From Basidiobolus meristosporus CBS 931.73 (lineage: Eukaryota; Basidiobolomycota; Basidiobolomycetes; Basidiobolales; Basidiobolaceae), in contig MCFE01000051.1 of NCBI GenBank assembly GCA_002104905.1, positions 62,001-126,000 on the forward strand: a stretch of DNA of 64,000 nt. Reading direction: 5' to 3'. The notes under the pieces were generated by a model, which did not search any database, had not been told where the DNA came from, and worked only from the letters and a program-made list of their open reading frames with translations. The first letter of the stretch is position 1; the number at the start of each line of letters is the position of its first letter. The translations under genes were made by a program, and so were the position numbers. Of this stretch, positions 11,606 to 22,010 are shown in pieces.

Positions 11606-13840
11606 TTGGACCAACTTAATGGAGCCACTATTTGCAGCAAGATTGACCTCATCTCAAGATACAACCAGATTAGGGTGAAGCCAGAAGATATCCCTAACAC
11701 AGCATTCAGGACAAGATATGGACATTACAAGTACTTAGTCATGAGTTTTGGCCTCACTAATGCCCCTGCAACATTCATGACGCTGCTGCAGACTGTCTTT
11801 CAGGAGTACTTAGACAAGTTTGTGATAATCTACCTGGATGATATATTGATATAGAGGAAGACAGAAGGGGATCACGTGGTGCACATTGAAAAGCTCTTGA
11901 AGAAACTAAGAGAGAACAAGCTATATGGCAAGCCAGCCAAGTGTGAATTCTTCAAGGAACCAATTGAATACCTGGGACACATAGTAACTAGCACAGGAGT
12001 GACCTTAGACCCTAAGAAGGTTAAAGTTATCAAGAACCTGAAGCAGCCCCATAGCATATCAGAACTCAGATCATTCCTTGGAATGGTTTCCTATTATTGG
12101 AGATTTGTCAAGTCTTTTGCAAGTATTGCAGCCCCTTTAACTGATATCCTCAAAAAGACAATACCTACAAGTGGGACATAGCTTGTGAGACTGCCTTCCA
12201 GATGCTCAAGAATGAACTTGCTAAGCTGCCAAGCTTAAGAATACCAGACTTCAGAAAAGGGTTCACTCTGTGCACATATGCTTCAGATTATGCAATTGGT
12301 GGAGTGTTGAGCCAAGAACACAAGGGAAAGAACTACCCTGTTGCCTTTGAATCCAAGAAACTGAACTCAGCAGAACAAAACTATCCAGTCCATGAGAAGG
12401 AGATGCTTGCTATAATACACTGTTTGAAGACATGGAGATGCTATATTGAAGGAGTCAAATGCACTGTGAAGACTGAGCATGCCTCCCTCAAGTATATACT
12501 CACTCAGAAGGTACTCTCGAGAAAAATGACAAGATGGAGTGAATACATTCAGCAATTTGACTTGGAGATTGTCTACAGCCCTGGAAAAAACAACATGGTT
12601 GCTGATGCCTTATCAAGATTAGATCAAGTTGCACAACTCAACTTGGTGCATGAATCAGATTGGCCTATCCTATTACCAAAGTACTTGGAGGACCAAGCCA
12701 TTCCTAATGAGGTGGATGAAGATATCAAGAAGATAATTTGGGATGAAGCCAGCAAATTTGTAGTACAGGATAAAACACTTTACCAAATTGTTGATGGAAG
12801 CCCTATTGCCTATTGCCCTTATGTTTCTCACCTGAATTTAATACATAAGCTACACAATGGATATGGACATCTTGGAATTGAAGGAACCTATAGTCTTGTG
12901 AAAGCCAGAGCATGGTGGCCCAGAATGAAACAAGACATTGAGAAGCTAGTGAGAACATGCCCAAATTGCCAAATCAACAAAGGCCAACCACAGAGAATTG
13001 CTGAACTCTTTCCCTTGGAGCCTGTAAGACCATTTAAAAGATGGGAAATTTACTTTATTGGAAGACTGCCAACTACAAGGAAATGCAACCATTGGATCCT
13101 AGTAGCAATTGACCATGCCACAAAATGGCCAGTGGCTAAAGCTGTACCTATAGCCAGTGAACAAGAATTTGCAAGTTTCATCTACCATAAAATCCTTATG
13201 AAGTTTGGATGCCCTGTAGAGATTCTATCTGATAGAGGTGCAAACTTTATGGCAAAGACATTGGAAGCTTATCTGAAAGTGCAGCAGATCAAACACTTGA
13301 AAACCTTGGCATGTCACCCCAGAACTAATGAGTTACTGAACGGTTTAATGGATTATTTGGAAAAATGCTGACCAAGTATGCAAATGGAATTGTCAGTAGA
13401 TGGGATGAGTATATAGACCAAGCACTCTTTGCATGCAGAGTCAGAGTACACAACAATACCCAGCAATTGCCATTTTACTTAGTGTATGGATGTGAACCAA
13501 GGATTCCAGGAGATCTCACACAACCAAAGTTTACCAAAACCTAAGAAGATGAACTTAGTCAGCCAAGTAGGCACCAGCAATGGGAACAAAGATGTCAAGA
13601 GGCACAGACCAAAGTATCTCAAAGTGCAGAAAAGATGAAGCAGAGATTTGATAAGACTATAGCACCAGAAGCATTGAGAGTTGGGAAGTTTGTAATACTA
13701 AGAAACAACACTTGGAAGAAGTTTGAGCCATAATGGACAGGACCATTCAAGATCATCAGAGAATGTCCATTTACAACTTCCCAACTAGTGGACAAACAAG
13801 GAAATATCCAGGAAGACTTAGTGCATAGGTACAAACTCTA
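11606..13840 (+). pseudogene. pol remnant: RT, RNase H and integrase
   Basis: RT continues after a stop at 11,591 with [30 protein letters not shown] and the catalytic IIYLDDILI ending at 11,851. The RT connection domain occupies 11,876-12,181. RNase H follows in the long 389-codon frame 12,202-13,371 (TYASDYAIGGVLSQ, HEKEMLAI). The same frame carries the integrase: HLGIEGTYSLV...CPNCQ zinc-binding region at about 12,870-12,970, AIDHATKWPVA, SDRGANF and HPRTNELLNG catalytic regions. After a frameshift near 13,365 the integrase C-terminus continues to about 13,840. No chromodomain is seen, which separates this lineage from the element at the left edge. Confidence 0.85.
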
Positions 13841-13935
13841 GCTTGCAAGACTTGCAGATAATACTGAACCATCAAGATATTGGTATCACAAGAAAAGAGA
13901 TTCAAGAGAACCCTCTCAATTTTAGTAGGGAAGAA

Positions 13936-14303
13936 TGTTATGATCCGCTGCTTGAATGTTTAAGTTAGATCAGTTTTTAGTCAAATCAATTAGTATATGT
14001 TTAGGTTATCAGTATATCAGTATTATCTATGAAATCAGTAGCATTAGTCAGCAAACAAATCAGCAGATCCTTATCAGACAGAAATAGATATATTAAGTAG
14101 GATCTTATTGTGTGATGATGATGTAATCAAATGAATCATCAGTCACAACCTACATTAGGAAATACAATTAGTCAGCAATTGATCTGGCAAAATGTATATA
14201 AGAAGCTGCTGGAACCTCAATAAAAGTCAGTTCAAGTTTTAGTGAATACAATACTAGCTAAACTCCCTATTCCTCTACAACTCTTATACCAAGACTTGTA
14301 ACC
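13936..14303 (+). repeat. 3' LTR of the Ty3 element
   Basis: 368-bp repeat matching the 5' LTR at 10,394-10,761. It is followed by CACT, repeating the four bases before the 5' LTR. The terminal dinucleotide is CC here rather than CA, a single change. Confidence 0.92.
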
Positions 14304-14560
14304 CACTCATTTCACTTTAACTGATGGTTGCTACACCATTTGACTGCTGTTCTCCTTGTACTAGTGAATACAGAAGAGTCAGTTATCAAAATTTATTGTG
14401 TGAGCAGTATGTGGAAGGCTGCTACCTGAATGTGCAAGTTGTGCCCACTCTTTAGACAACATATTTCCCAACCCCTTTGACATGTCAGGTGTTTGCTAGT
14501 ATTGCCAGGAAATAAAAAATCTGAGCACAAAGAAGCTGAGCACTTAGATGATTGTTCACA

Positions 14561-14869
14561 AGTAATACATGTTGTTTCTGAGAGAGGTGCACAAATGGAC
14601 AGGTGTTAGTTTCAACAGTCTAGACACATAAAATGCTTTACAAGCTATCAGTAATTGGATCTAGCCACATCAAGATTGCATTGTCACATAGGTACTAGCT
14701 AAATTCTTGTGCGCCAAGTTGGCTTGATTTGGGCAGGGTGATTGATTCAGATGTTTTGATGTCCCTCAAGTAGGTATGCTGCTATCAGTATGAACTATCC
14801 CTGTATTGTACCAAATATTCTATCACAAACCACCTGAAGTATTGGACCATGGGCTTTCGATGGAGCCAT
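14561..14869. other. unassigned sequence
   Basis: About 300 bp between the secreted-protein pseudogene and the MITE. No recognisable coding or repeat feature. Confidence 0.4.
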
Positions 14870-15601
14870 TATACTTGTTCCATTAGATAGTGCCACATTG
14901 AGCCATGAGTGCCAAATGATGCCATAGTGTGCCTGGGAGGCCAACTGAACCTATACTTGGCCACAGAGTGTGAAACATAGCTCTGCATCTTCATGCAAGG
15001 CAGCCCCTATGTTTCACTCTTTGTGCTGGTGAAAGTTTTTTTTGACCTTTTTTTTGGATCAAAGTTTTGCAGGATGTGTAAGAACACATAACAAATGAAG
15101 ACATGCAACTGGTACTCAATGCCCATGGCACTCTGAATCTAGCTCCTGTAGCTTGTATGTTATCACAAAAATGCATGGCACCATCACAGTCCACTGGTAC
15201 TATCAGTCACTATATTTAGATATTAGCCTTGAAGTAAGACCTATATTAGTACTTATAGTAACAGATAGTACCAGTGGACCAAGATAGTGCCATGCATTTT
15301 GGTAACATGATACAAGCTACAGGAGCTAGATTCAGAGTGCCATGGGTATTGAGTATCAAATGCCTGTCTTCAGTCCTTTTGTACTATCATACATCCTGAA
15401 GAACATTGATTCAAAGAAAAAGGCCAAAAAATGGATTTTCTCCAGCACCATGGGTGAAATACAGGGGCTGCCTTGCATGAAGATGCAAAGCTATATTTCA
15501 CACTCCATGGCCAAATATAGGCTCACTTGACCTCCCTGGGATGCTATGGCATCATTTGGCACTCATGGCTCAATGTGGCACTATTCAATGGAATAAGTCT
15601 A
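14870..15601. mobile_element. fold-back MITE, copy A (732 bp)
   Basis: The element is one long imperfect inverted repeat: arm 14,870-15,213 and its reverse complement at about 15,257-15,601, with a spacer near 45 bp. The ends read TA-[G/T]ACTTGTTCCATTAGATAG on the left and the complement of TA-GACTTATTCCATTGAATAG on the right. A TA on each side fits insertion at TA as in Tc1/mariner-type elements. It shares its full length with the copy at 31,701-32,436. Open frames within the arms are not credible genes. It is a non-autonomous DNA transposon; a transcript would form a hairpin of about 340 bp. Confidence 0.85.
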
Positions 15602-17007
15602 TAGTAATAAGTCTTTTAGCTTTTAAAAATAAAGCCATTCTGGATAAAGTGTTGAAGAGAGCTCAGCAAGAGCAATGTTTACAAAATCCACCAATAATAA
15701 CCAGAGAGTAGTTTAACCAGTAGGTGATTTGTGCCCAGTGATGACCACTATATAGCTGTAGCAAAGTATTAGTCAATATTTGGCTTGTGGGAACACCTGA
15801 TGAATCAGGTGTATCACCTGCAGCTATGGCATTGCATTCTTGGGATGATTTTGACAGTGCTACTCTAGTATATGGCCGGAATCTACTCAAGAGATAGAGC
15901 AAATACACTAAGTGATGCATATACAGATAACACTACCAGTGATCCAAGCTTTACACCTGGAGCTCTAAGCAACTCTGGCTTACCTGATGGCAACATTCCC
16001 AGAGACCAAAGATACCCACATCATGGTTGGTATAGGAGCACCAGCCTTCTATTTAGGTCCCTGTGATGCCATAATGCTCTCATGCATTGTCCTCTTGGTA
16101 ATTTCAGGCTGGCTTTATAACAGGCAATGGGTAGTATCAATGTGTTGCCAACACTTCATTGCCATGTTAGGTACCAATCACTCTTCAGAATCCAAGAGAG
16201 TGGGTGAGTGATTTGTCAAAATAGTACTAGCGGTCAATTGCACTAGCTATTGTGCTTAAACTTTAAATGGGGGATAACCACTAAGTTGAGCTCAGTACAT
16301 CAAAAGTCAGCTAAAAGTATAATGACCTATTAGGGGAATTTTGTTCAGAACAAAGTCTTTATAGCCAAATGTTTGACAATGTCCTATACATGGCTTCTAA
16401 ACATTTGGCATCTAGAATTGCTATATTGATGTTTTGTTGTTATTTTTTGCTTCATCACAGAGAACAAATAGCCCACAGCAGAGACACAATCTGGATGTCT
16501 CAGTACTTCAAATAGTGGGCACATTCACTGTTAGAGGTGCATACTTTGCAAATACAATCCTGTTTGATCTTACTTATAAGTAAGGCCTGGCTCAGCACTG
16601 TGATTCCACTATCCGCTATATGTATTGCTCTAGCATGATGGTACATACCAAGAATATGAATGTTCACTACAAGATCACTCTTATTTGTAATACAAGCAAT
16701 ATTGCTGAAATGGAGCTCTCTTGAAAGTGTTGTAGACATATTGAGCAGAACTCTTGGTGCCTATTCTAGGCTTACCATAGGTGTGAAGATGCATCGTTCA
16801 CCATCCAAAGAGTGACTAGTTACTGTCAATTGGTCATTCTTTAGATGACTCAGTTGCTCTTTTGATTCCAAATTGAACTGGTTTGCTTCAAGTAGATAAT
16901 GCATGGTTGCACAAGCTGATTTATAACAGGAGTGTGATTTGTGTTAGCAATAACAACTTGAGAGTTCATTTAGAATTTAGTTACCAAAAGACCAATATTC
17001 AGTACAA
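15602..17007. other. unassigned sequence, no supported gene
   Basis: About 1.4 kb between the MITE and a small minus-strand frame. Short open frames of 64-85 codons on both strands (for example 15,872-16,066 plus and 16,500-16,739 minus) show no motif I recognise. No terminal repeats were found. It may be old transposon or pseudogene sequence beyond recognition. Confidence 0.4.
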
Positions 17008-17202
17008 TCAGCCACACTGGCACTTTACTTCCTCTACTGCATCCAATATATATCCCCTAACTATTTGGTTGATATATTGCATGGTGCCACAGTAGTTGGC
17101 ACAGTGTGCATCCTTGTTGACTACCCTCAATAGTACTTTTTTGCCTTCAGAAGCTGCTAGTGGGAGTACTAGTGCTGCAGCAAGAGTAATTTGAGGAATC
17201 AC
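17008..17202 (-). CDS. hypothetical small protein with possible signal peptide
   Basis: A 64-codon minus-strand frame with a plausible secretion signal: MIPQITLAAALVLPLAASEG, with a hydrophobic core and an Ala-Ala-Ser cleavage context at about residue 18. The mature part is about 45 residues and has four cysteines (HCANYC near residues 34-38 and CQC at the C-terminus). No homologue in the window and no known family recognised. Being short and embedded in decayed sequence, it could be chance. No splice sites or promoter support it. Confidence 0.2.
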   Translation of the reverse strand: MIPQITLAAALVLPLAASEGKKVLLRVVNKDAHCANYCGTMQYINQIVRGYILDAVEEVKCQCG

Positions 17203-17214
17203 ATTTCAAGGAGC

Positions 17215-17780
17215 TTGACAATTGGCTAATAAGAGTGGAGTATATAATAGCTAAAAAAGGGGGTAAAATTATCTATATCTATCCCTATGATGATGATGCA
17301 ATTCTTTATCAATTCATGCAGCTGACTGAATAAGATGGTCTCAAGTGGTTCAAGGCCTTCTTTGCACAAAAGTCCCTTGTAGTATATGGAACAGGAACTC
17401 CAGAATTCTATATCAATGATAGAACCTCCTTGGCCAGTTTATCACCAGTGGCTCATTGACCCCATTTAAAGGAGCCAAAAGCACCACTATTGTTTCTAAG
17501 AAGACCTTTTTCCACTCTGGAGTGCAAACTGGAGCCATCTTCAGGAAAGCAAAGCAACCAGCAGGTGCCAAGCTCTATGTCAGCTGGTCAACCTTGTATG
17601 ATGTCCAGCAGAATTTCACGTTGGACACTTGGTCTCTGGGAACAGATGTTCCACCACCAGCAGGACTGAAGCAAATCTAGAAAAGCAAGAACACTAATCC
17701 TCTTGGATGTTCTTTCACTGTTAGAATCAGCAACCTCAATACACAAGTGATAATAGGTAGTTAACTTTCAATACATCAAC
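17215..17780 (+). pseudogene. unrecognised decayed coding-like region
   Basis: Several consecutive plus-strand stretches look protein-coding. One around 17,250-17,440 reads GGKIIYIYPYDDDAILYQF and later VVYGTGTPEFYINDRTS. The open frame 17,456-17,680 (74 codons) then reads KSTTIVSKKTFFHSGVQTG and QQNFTLDTWSLGTDVPPP. A frame after its stop continues (NPLGCSFTVRI). Amino acid composition is balanced and unlike the low-quality frames nearby, but stops and shifts separate the pieces. I do not recognise the family. Confidence 0.25.
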
Positions 17781-18094
17781 AGCGTATGTGAGCCATCAGT
17801 ACCAAATCCTTATAGTACATGTTACTGTACTATATACCTATCAGTATGCTCTCTTGTGCCAAATGCTTTTTGAAAAGATATATCTTACTCAATCAGTAGT
17901 CATTTTTGGGCACCTGGTGTCAAGTCTGTCCTGAAGCTCTCCGGAATAGAAAGGCTTCTAGGATATTCAGTGGCAAATGTGGCAACAAAGATATTGCAGT
18001 GGGATTCAAGTTTGGTCAGTACAAACAATACTAGCTATTTGATCAAAGATTATTCAAAACAAATATTAGACGCAAATACTAACTAATAGTAACT

Positions 18095-18575
18095 AGTACC
18101 TAGTCAAGGGATTCTAACTAATGATAACTAGCAACTTGACCAAAGGTTTGTTGAATTTCCACTGATACCTTCACTGAGTTCACTGACAATCCACTGTAGT
18201 ACTGTGTCACAAGCTCTGGACAAGAAATGTATGGTACTGATTCAAGGTCCTGACAAACCAAGAGTAGTATTTTGACTCAAGATCCTGTTTGATAATTGCA
18301 AGTACCTTGACCCAAGGTCCTAACTAATGATTACCAGCACTTCACCTAAGGTCCTGACTGATGATTTCTACAAATTTGCGCCAAAGCCCTGACATATATA
18401 GAACAGGTGCTCAACCCCAGGCCCAGATAAACAACAGTAGCACACTAGATCCTGACCAACAGCCATAGCATTTTTTTGGCTCAAGATTCAGAAGTAGAAA
18501 GGTAGCACCTTCACAAAAGGTCCTAATAACCAAAAGTAAAACCTTGACCCAAAGTCTTTACCTTACTGGAAGTTT
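18095..18575 (+). repeat. degenerate ~35-bp minisatellite
   Basis: About 13 diverged units repeat with a period near 35 bp; clear unit starts lie near 18,266, 18,301, 18,336, 18,371, 18,405, 18,440, 18,470, 18,505 and 18,541. The best-preserved core is CTTGACCCAAGGTCCTAAC (18,305-18,323), which contains the inverted repeat GACC-CAA-GGTC. Units are followed by an AATGATTAC-like spacer. No coding frame runs through it. Confidence 0.6.
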
Positions 18576-19399
18576 GAGTCATAATCCTGTCAAAGGCCGT
18601 GACAAAACATGATGCAAGAGAGGTGTTAACCCCATAGGTATCTCATATCTATTCCATTTGAATAATATTTTACCGCAATTTTGGTAAATAACTTTGTCAA
18701 ATCTTGACTTTCTATTACCCCTCAAGCCTTCATTGACTGGTTCTTACACATTTCTCTCACTTTCTGAGCCTGCACTCTCATCATTCCTTCACCCTTAATC
18801 TACATCAATTGACTATCTCACATTTCTGGCTCTACTGCTTCTTGCACTCTCATTCTTCCTTTACCATTACTGTATGCTCATTGGTTTATATCTCCTGACA
18901 CTTCAGCTGTTTCTGACTACATTCCTGTATGGACCAGTACATCAGATCAAATATCATTTTATCCCCTTCTCCTGCCACACACTGCATTAGTAGCTCCATG
19001 AGGACCCACCACCACTACAGTGGGCATTGCACTAAACATTTGCCTGTTTGAAACATGATGCTTTGTTGGCTGGTGGGATCTCTGCTTCATTTACTCCTGG
19101 CAAGCCTGTGGTGAGCTCATACTCTTACACCATAGCTACTTCAGGATCTCCATATGGTTGATCAGTGGGTCCTATTGCTTCACCTTCTAAGAGTAATCTT
19201 AGCCTCCTTATTGTTTTTATTTCTATCTGGGAATTCTGGGCCTTCTTGCCTTGAAGCCTCAGCTGCTACAGCATGTGGCTTTTCTCAGAGAGCTCTCTGT
19301 TTTCCTCTGCAAGGTAGTTCCCTTGCATCTCCTTTGCCTGTCCTTCAACTGCTACCACTATTGTTGTTGCTATTATGCTGTCTGAATATTGCAGTGTTA
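18576..19399. other. unassigned, T/C-rich sequence
   Basis: About 820 bp. Parts around 18,780-18,950 loosely resemble the left flank of the Tnp2-type transposon at 20.2-20.4 kb and 39.0-39.2 kb (clusters of TTTCTTAC..TTGATTTATTTCTG-like words), so it may be a more diverged copy. The 88-codon frame at 19,154-19,420 is Leu-rich with no recognised domain. Confidence 0.35.
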
Positions 19400-20009
19400 T
19401 TCCACAGATTTTCTTTGTGAAATATCAGTGAGGGAGCTAACTGAATATCAACAACTTACATGCTACCATTCTACTGGCTACAATATACACAGGTTCCTCT
19501 GGAAGCAGCTCACCAATGCCCACTTGATGCATCTAAAACTACTATGCAAAGAGCTTATAGTAGGACTTAATCAGCTCCTTTACTAGTATAGGCCACAACA
19601 TATGGATCTTTGCAACTATTCTGTTCATTCTCTGTTCAAGCTGGCAAAGTGTGTAAAGACTAAAGGGCCATGCTGCGCATTGGGAGAGTTTACTATGGAG
19701 CAGATATATGTGGAGATAGTAAGAAGAGCTAAGTTGCAAGTGTTCACATACATATGCGCAATCAAGTGTATTGCATCACAGCTCACTATAGATGTGATGA
19801 GTAGGCATATAGTATTTGATGAAGAAAAAATGAGAGAAGACAAGCACAGGTGTGCACATGGAGATATATACACATATGGGGTAACAAAGATAAATATGCT
19901 GAGTGCACAGACAGGAACTTGAAGCGCCCCAAGATATCTTTGATGTACGCATGATTGACTTATTTGAAGGAGAACTTTAGGTTGGCATGCCAGATACTCT
20001 ATGAGATAT
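19400..20009 (+). mobile_element. 3' fragment of a Tnp2-type DNA transposon
   Basis: The sequence parallels 43.15-43.49 kb in the best copy: AATGCCCACTTGATGCATCT matches AATGCCAACTTGATGCATCT there, and the region with GAGTTTACTATGGAGCAGAT corresponds to GAGTTTCCTATGGAGCAGAT. The encoded block is the FxMEQ segment that follows the Tnp2 core. Frames are broken. Confidence 0.65.
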
Positions 20010-22010
20010 TATTGTGATGATCCTGTCAAAAGGATGTTACAGATTTAAAGTAAGTAACTAAGAGGTGCTGATCCCATTAGGACACTATGTAGACACTGCT
20101 AAAAATAATTGCACCCCATATTTAACAAAAAACTTAGAATTTCTCATTGAAACAGTATATAAGTGGCTTTTGATTGGTTCCCTGCCAATGTGCTTGCTTT
20201 CTGATCCCAGATAGCTGATCACCTCCCACATTTATATACCTTGATTAGCTATTGCCACTTTTTCACATTTCTTACCTCCTAACTCTACCATTTCTTTTAC
20301 TTTTTGTGCATATAAACTGATTTGTTTCTGTTGATACTTCAGTTATACTGCAATTGCTAATTATATTGACCTATGCAAGTCCCTATACCCTACACTGACA
20401 TTAAGCCTAACCCCACACCCAAGAAGTAACTCCAGTAACATCCACCACTCAAAATGTGTATTTGCTGTAATGCTCTGTTTCCATGACTTTGTGGAAACTC
20501 AATGACTTGATGCCGCTGTTCAGTCACTGGTTCAAATATGCCCTGGTCTTCAGCTGGCATTGCAAGGTCTAACACTTTATCTGCCAGTCTTTACAATAAA
20601 TCCCTGCAATAAGCAATTGCATTTTCTTGAGCACCGCTCTTAAAGAAGTGCTGCAATCTCATGATGTGCCTATTAATGTTCCAAAATGCCACTGAAGGCA
20701 TTGCATAGTCTTTCAAGCTCTTGACATTGTTGTCTTATATGTAAGTGGGATATCAACTCTGTCAACAATGAAGGACATGGAGGCAGAAGTAGACACATTG
20801 CCTTTCTTAGCAAACTCATCTGCCTTGCTGGAGTGTAGCTCAGCTGCCTGCCCTTCCAACTATTGTGAAAATAGCTGTCATGTTGTTGATGATTCTTTCT
20901 GGCAATAATGGGATTCAGCTTGTTCCAGGCTTGAAGTGTTGATTGGCAAGAACTGCGGTTCTTTCGCATGCTTCCCTATCTTAAGTGTGGGTAGATATTT
21001 TTGACTTTACCATTTCCTTTATCACTGCCAGGTCCCTTGATGCTACCTTATCAAGGTGCTTCTAGTATTGACCTTTGTTTTCTCCTTGATAAATGCAGCT
21101 CTGACGCATCTGTTTTGGCCTTCTTGTTCCTTGCTGGCACTCTTCTGGCAATCTGACATTTCTTATTTGCTTGTTTTGAGCTCTCAGATGTAGTTGTGAC
21201 AAGCTCCTGAGAAAGACACTGTTTCTTATTATTGCCATATCCTTTGTTGCTACTTTGACTGAGTGCTTCTTGAGTAGTACTACCCTTTTTCACTAATGAA
21301 TGTTGTGCTGGTACATTCATGTCTGCCTGCTTCTCCCTTATTGGCACTCTTCCAGCTACCTGATTTCTTTTTTATGCTTGTTTTGAGCTGTTGGCCCTAC
21401 TTATAACAGGCTCTTGAAGAAGCTGCTGGTTTTAAGCCATGGCACCCTTGTTCTTCTGCCTTTGATAGTTTCTGCTATTCTTAAGATACTTTCTTAGCAC
21501 ACCAATGCTGGCCTCAAATTATGTTTACCCATTTGAATCCAGGATAATGCTCATGAAAAAGTCAAGCACATTCTGCTTGGCCTCAGGTTCCTGATGGTCC
21601 CATGGAATGCAAGCCTTAGGGTGATGACATGCTAGATTTCTGATGGTCTCTTGAATATTTGCCCACTCTTTCTTACTGCACTCCACAGCATTGCAGATCT
21701 TCAATGTCTTATGATTTTAGAATTTAGTATGAACACTGGCAGTCACACTGGGAAATGGCTTGAATCTTGACTGTCACATTGAGCTGCTTGAGTTCCTTCT
21801 TTGCAGCTAAGATATGGCTTTCTCCACCATTGATATTGATTGCACCACACATATTATCTACTCATCTTGTTTCTGGACTATATCCTGACTTCTCTGGGCC
21901 ATTGCTTCTATCCTATCAGCCACTGCACCTGATTACTTCATTATTGCTAGGTATCTCCATAGACCCATCCACAACAAATTACCTATCTCCCCTTTGGTAA
22001 ATACACCAGT
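20010..22010 (-). mobile_element. Tnp2-type DNA transposon fragment carrying ORF2
   Basis: Minus-strand match to the ORF2 half of the transposon at 38.8-41.2 kb, including its outer flank: AAGAGGTGCTGATCCCATTAG at 20,061 parallels AAGAGGTACTGATCTCACGG at 38,834. ORF2 pieces occur at 21,051-21,347 and 20,673-20,969, with about 21,350-21,990 upstream. The N-terminus is missing because the fragment ends at about 22,010, where a copia fragment begins. Stops and shifts make it inactive. Confidence 0.75.
20390..22000 (-). pseudogene. ORF2 of Tnp2-type transposon, copy at 20-22 kb
   Basis: Minus-strand remnants of the second, divergently transcribed transposon protein. The frame at 21,051-21,347 holds the basic module RVPARNKKAKTDASELHLSR and a preceding MPIREKQADMNVPAQH repeat. 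The two units are about 210 bp apart, as in the copy at 39.8-40.2 kb. The frame at 20,673-20,969 gives a Cys/His-containing tail (SSCQSTLQAW, YFHNSWKGRQLSYTPAR) shared with the same copy. Function is not recognised; high charge suggests DNA or RNA binding (inference). Confidence 0.6.

Larger units (their letters stand above)
10394..14303 (+). mobile_element. Ty3/gypsy LTR retrotransposon with both LTRs, internally deleted
   Basis: A 3.9-kb element bounded by near-identical 368-bp LTRs (10,394-10,761 and 13,936-14,303) that start TGTTATGATC and end GTAACA (GTAACC in the 3' copy). The 4-bp repeat CACT flanks it (10,390-10,393 and 14,304-14,307). A primer site reading TGGTAGCAGC starts 2 nt after the 5' LTR, compatible with the 3' end of initiator tRNA-Met. 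A purine tract AGTAGGGAAGAA precedes the 3' LTR. It lacks the C-terminal half of gag and the protease compared with the minus-strand relative at 26.9-30.7 kb. Stops at 11,591, 11,852, 12,179 and elsewhere show it is dead. It is inserted in the secreted-protein pseudogene. Confidence 0.93.
10359..14560 (+). pseudogene. decayed small secreted protein gene, copy 2, split by a Ty3 element
   Basis: ATG at 10,359 opens a signal-peptide frame (MHFTPAAVILAL) that breaks off at 10,393. The frame resumes at 14,304 directly after the 3' LTR of an inserted retrotransposon. Dropping the insertion and one copy of the CACT duplication restores alignment with copy 1: SL, a stop, then LMVATP and CCSPCTSEY, and later C-x-QYVEGC. 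A stop replaces the glutamine codon of copy 1 in the signal peptide, so decay may have begun before or after the insertion. Cysteine spacing is shared between copies. Homology fades after about 14,560. Secretion is inferred from the signal peptide; the role is unknown. Confidence 0.5.

Noticed and set aside
15342-15530. Open frames inside the MITE arms (also 31,637-31,960 and 32,109-32,315)
   Set aside because: They arise from the inverted repeat; the same frames appear on opposite strands of the two arms and include A/T homopolymers.
14870-15601. The long inverted repeat as a terminator or chromosomal palindrome
   Set aside because: A second full-length copy at 31.7 kb, the TA-flanked ends and a paralogous empty site show that it is a mobile element.
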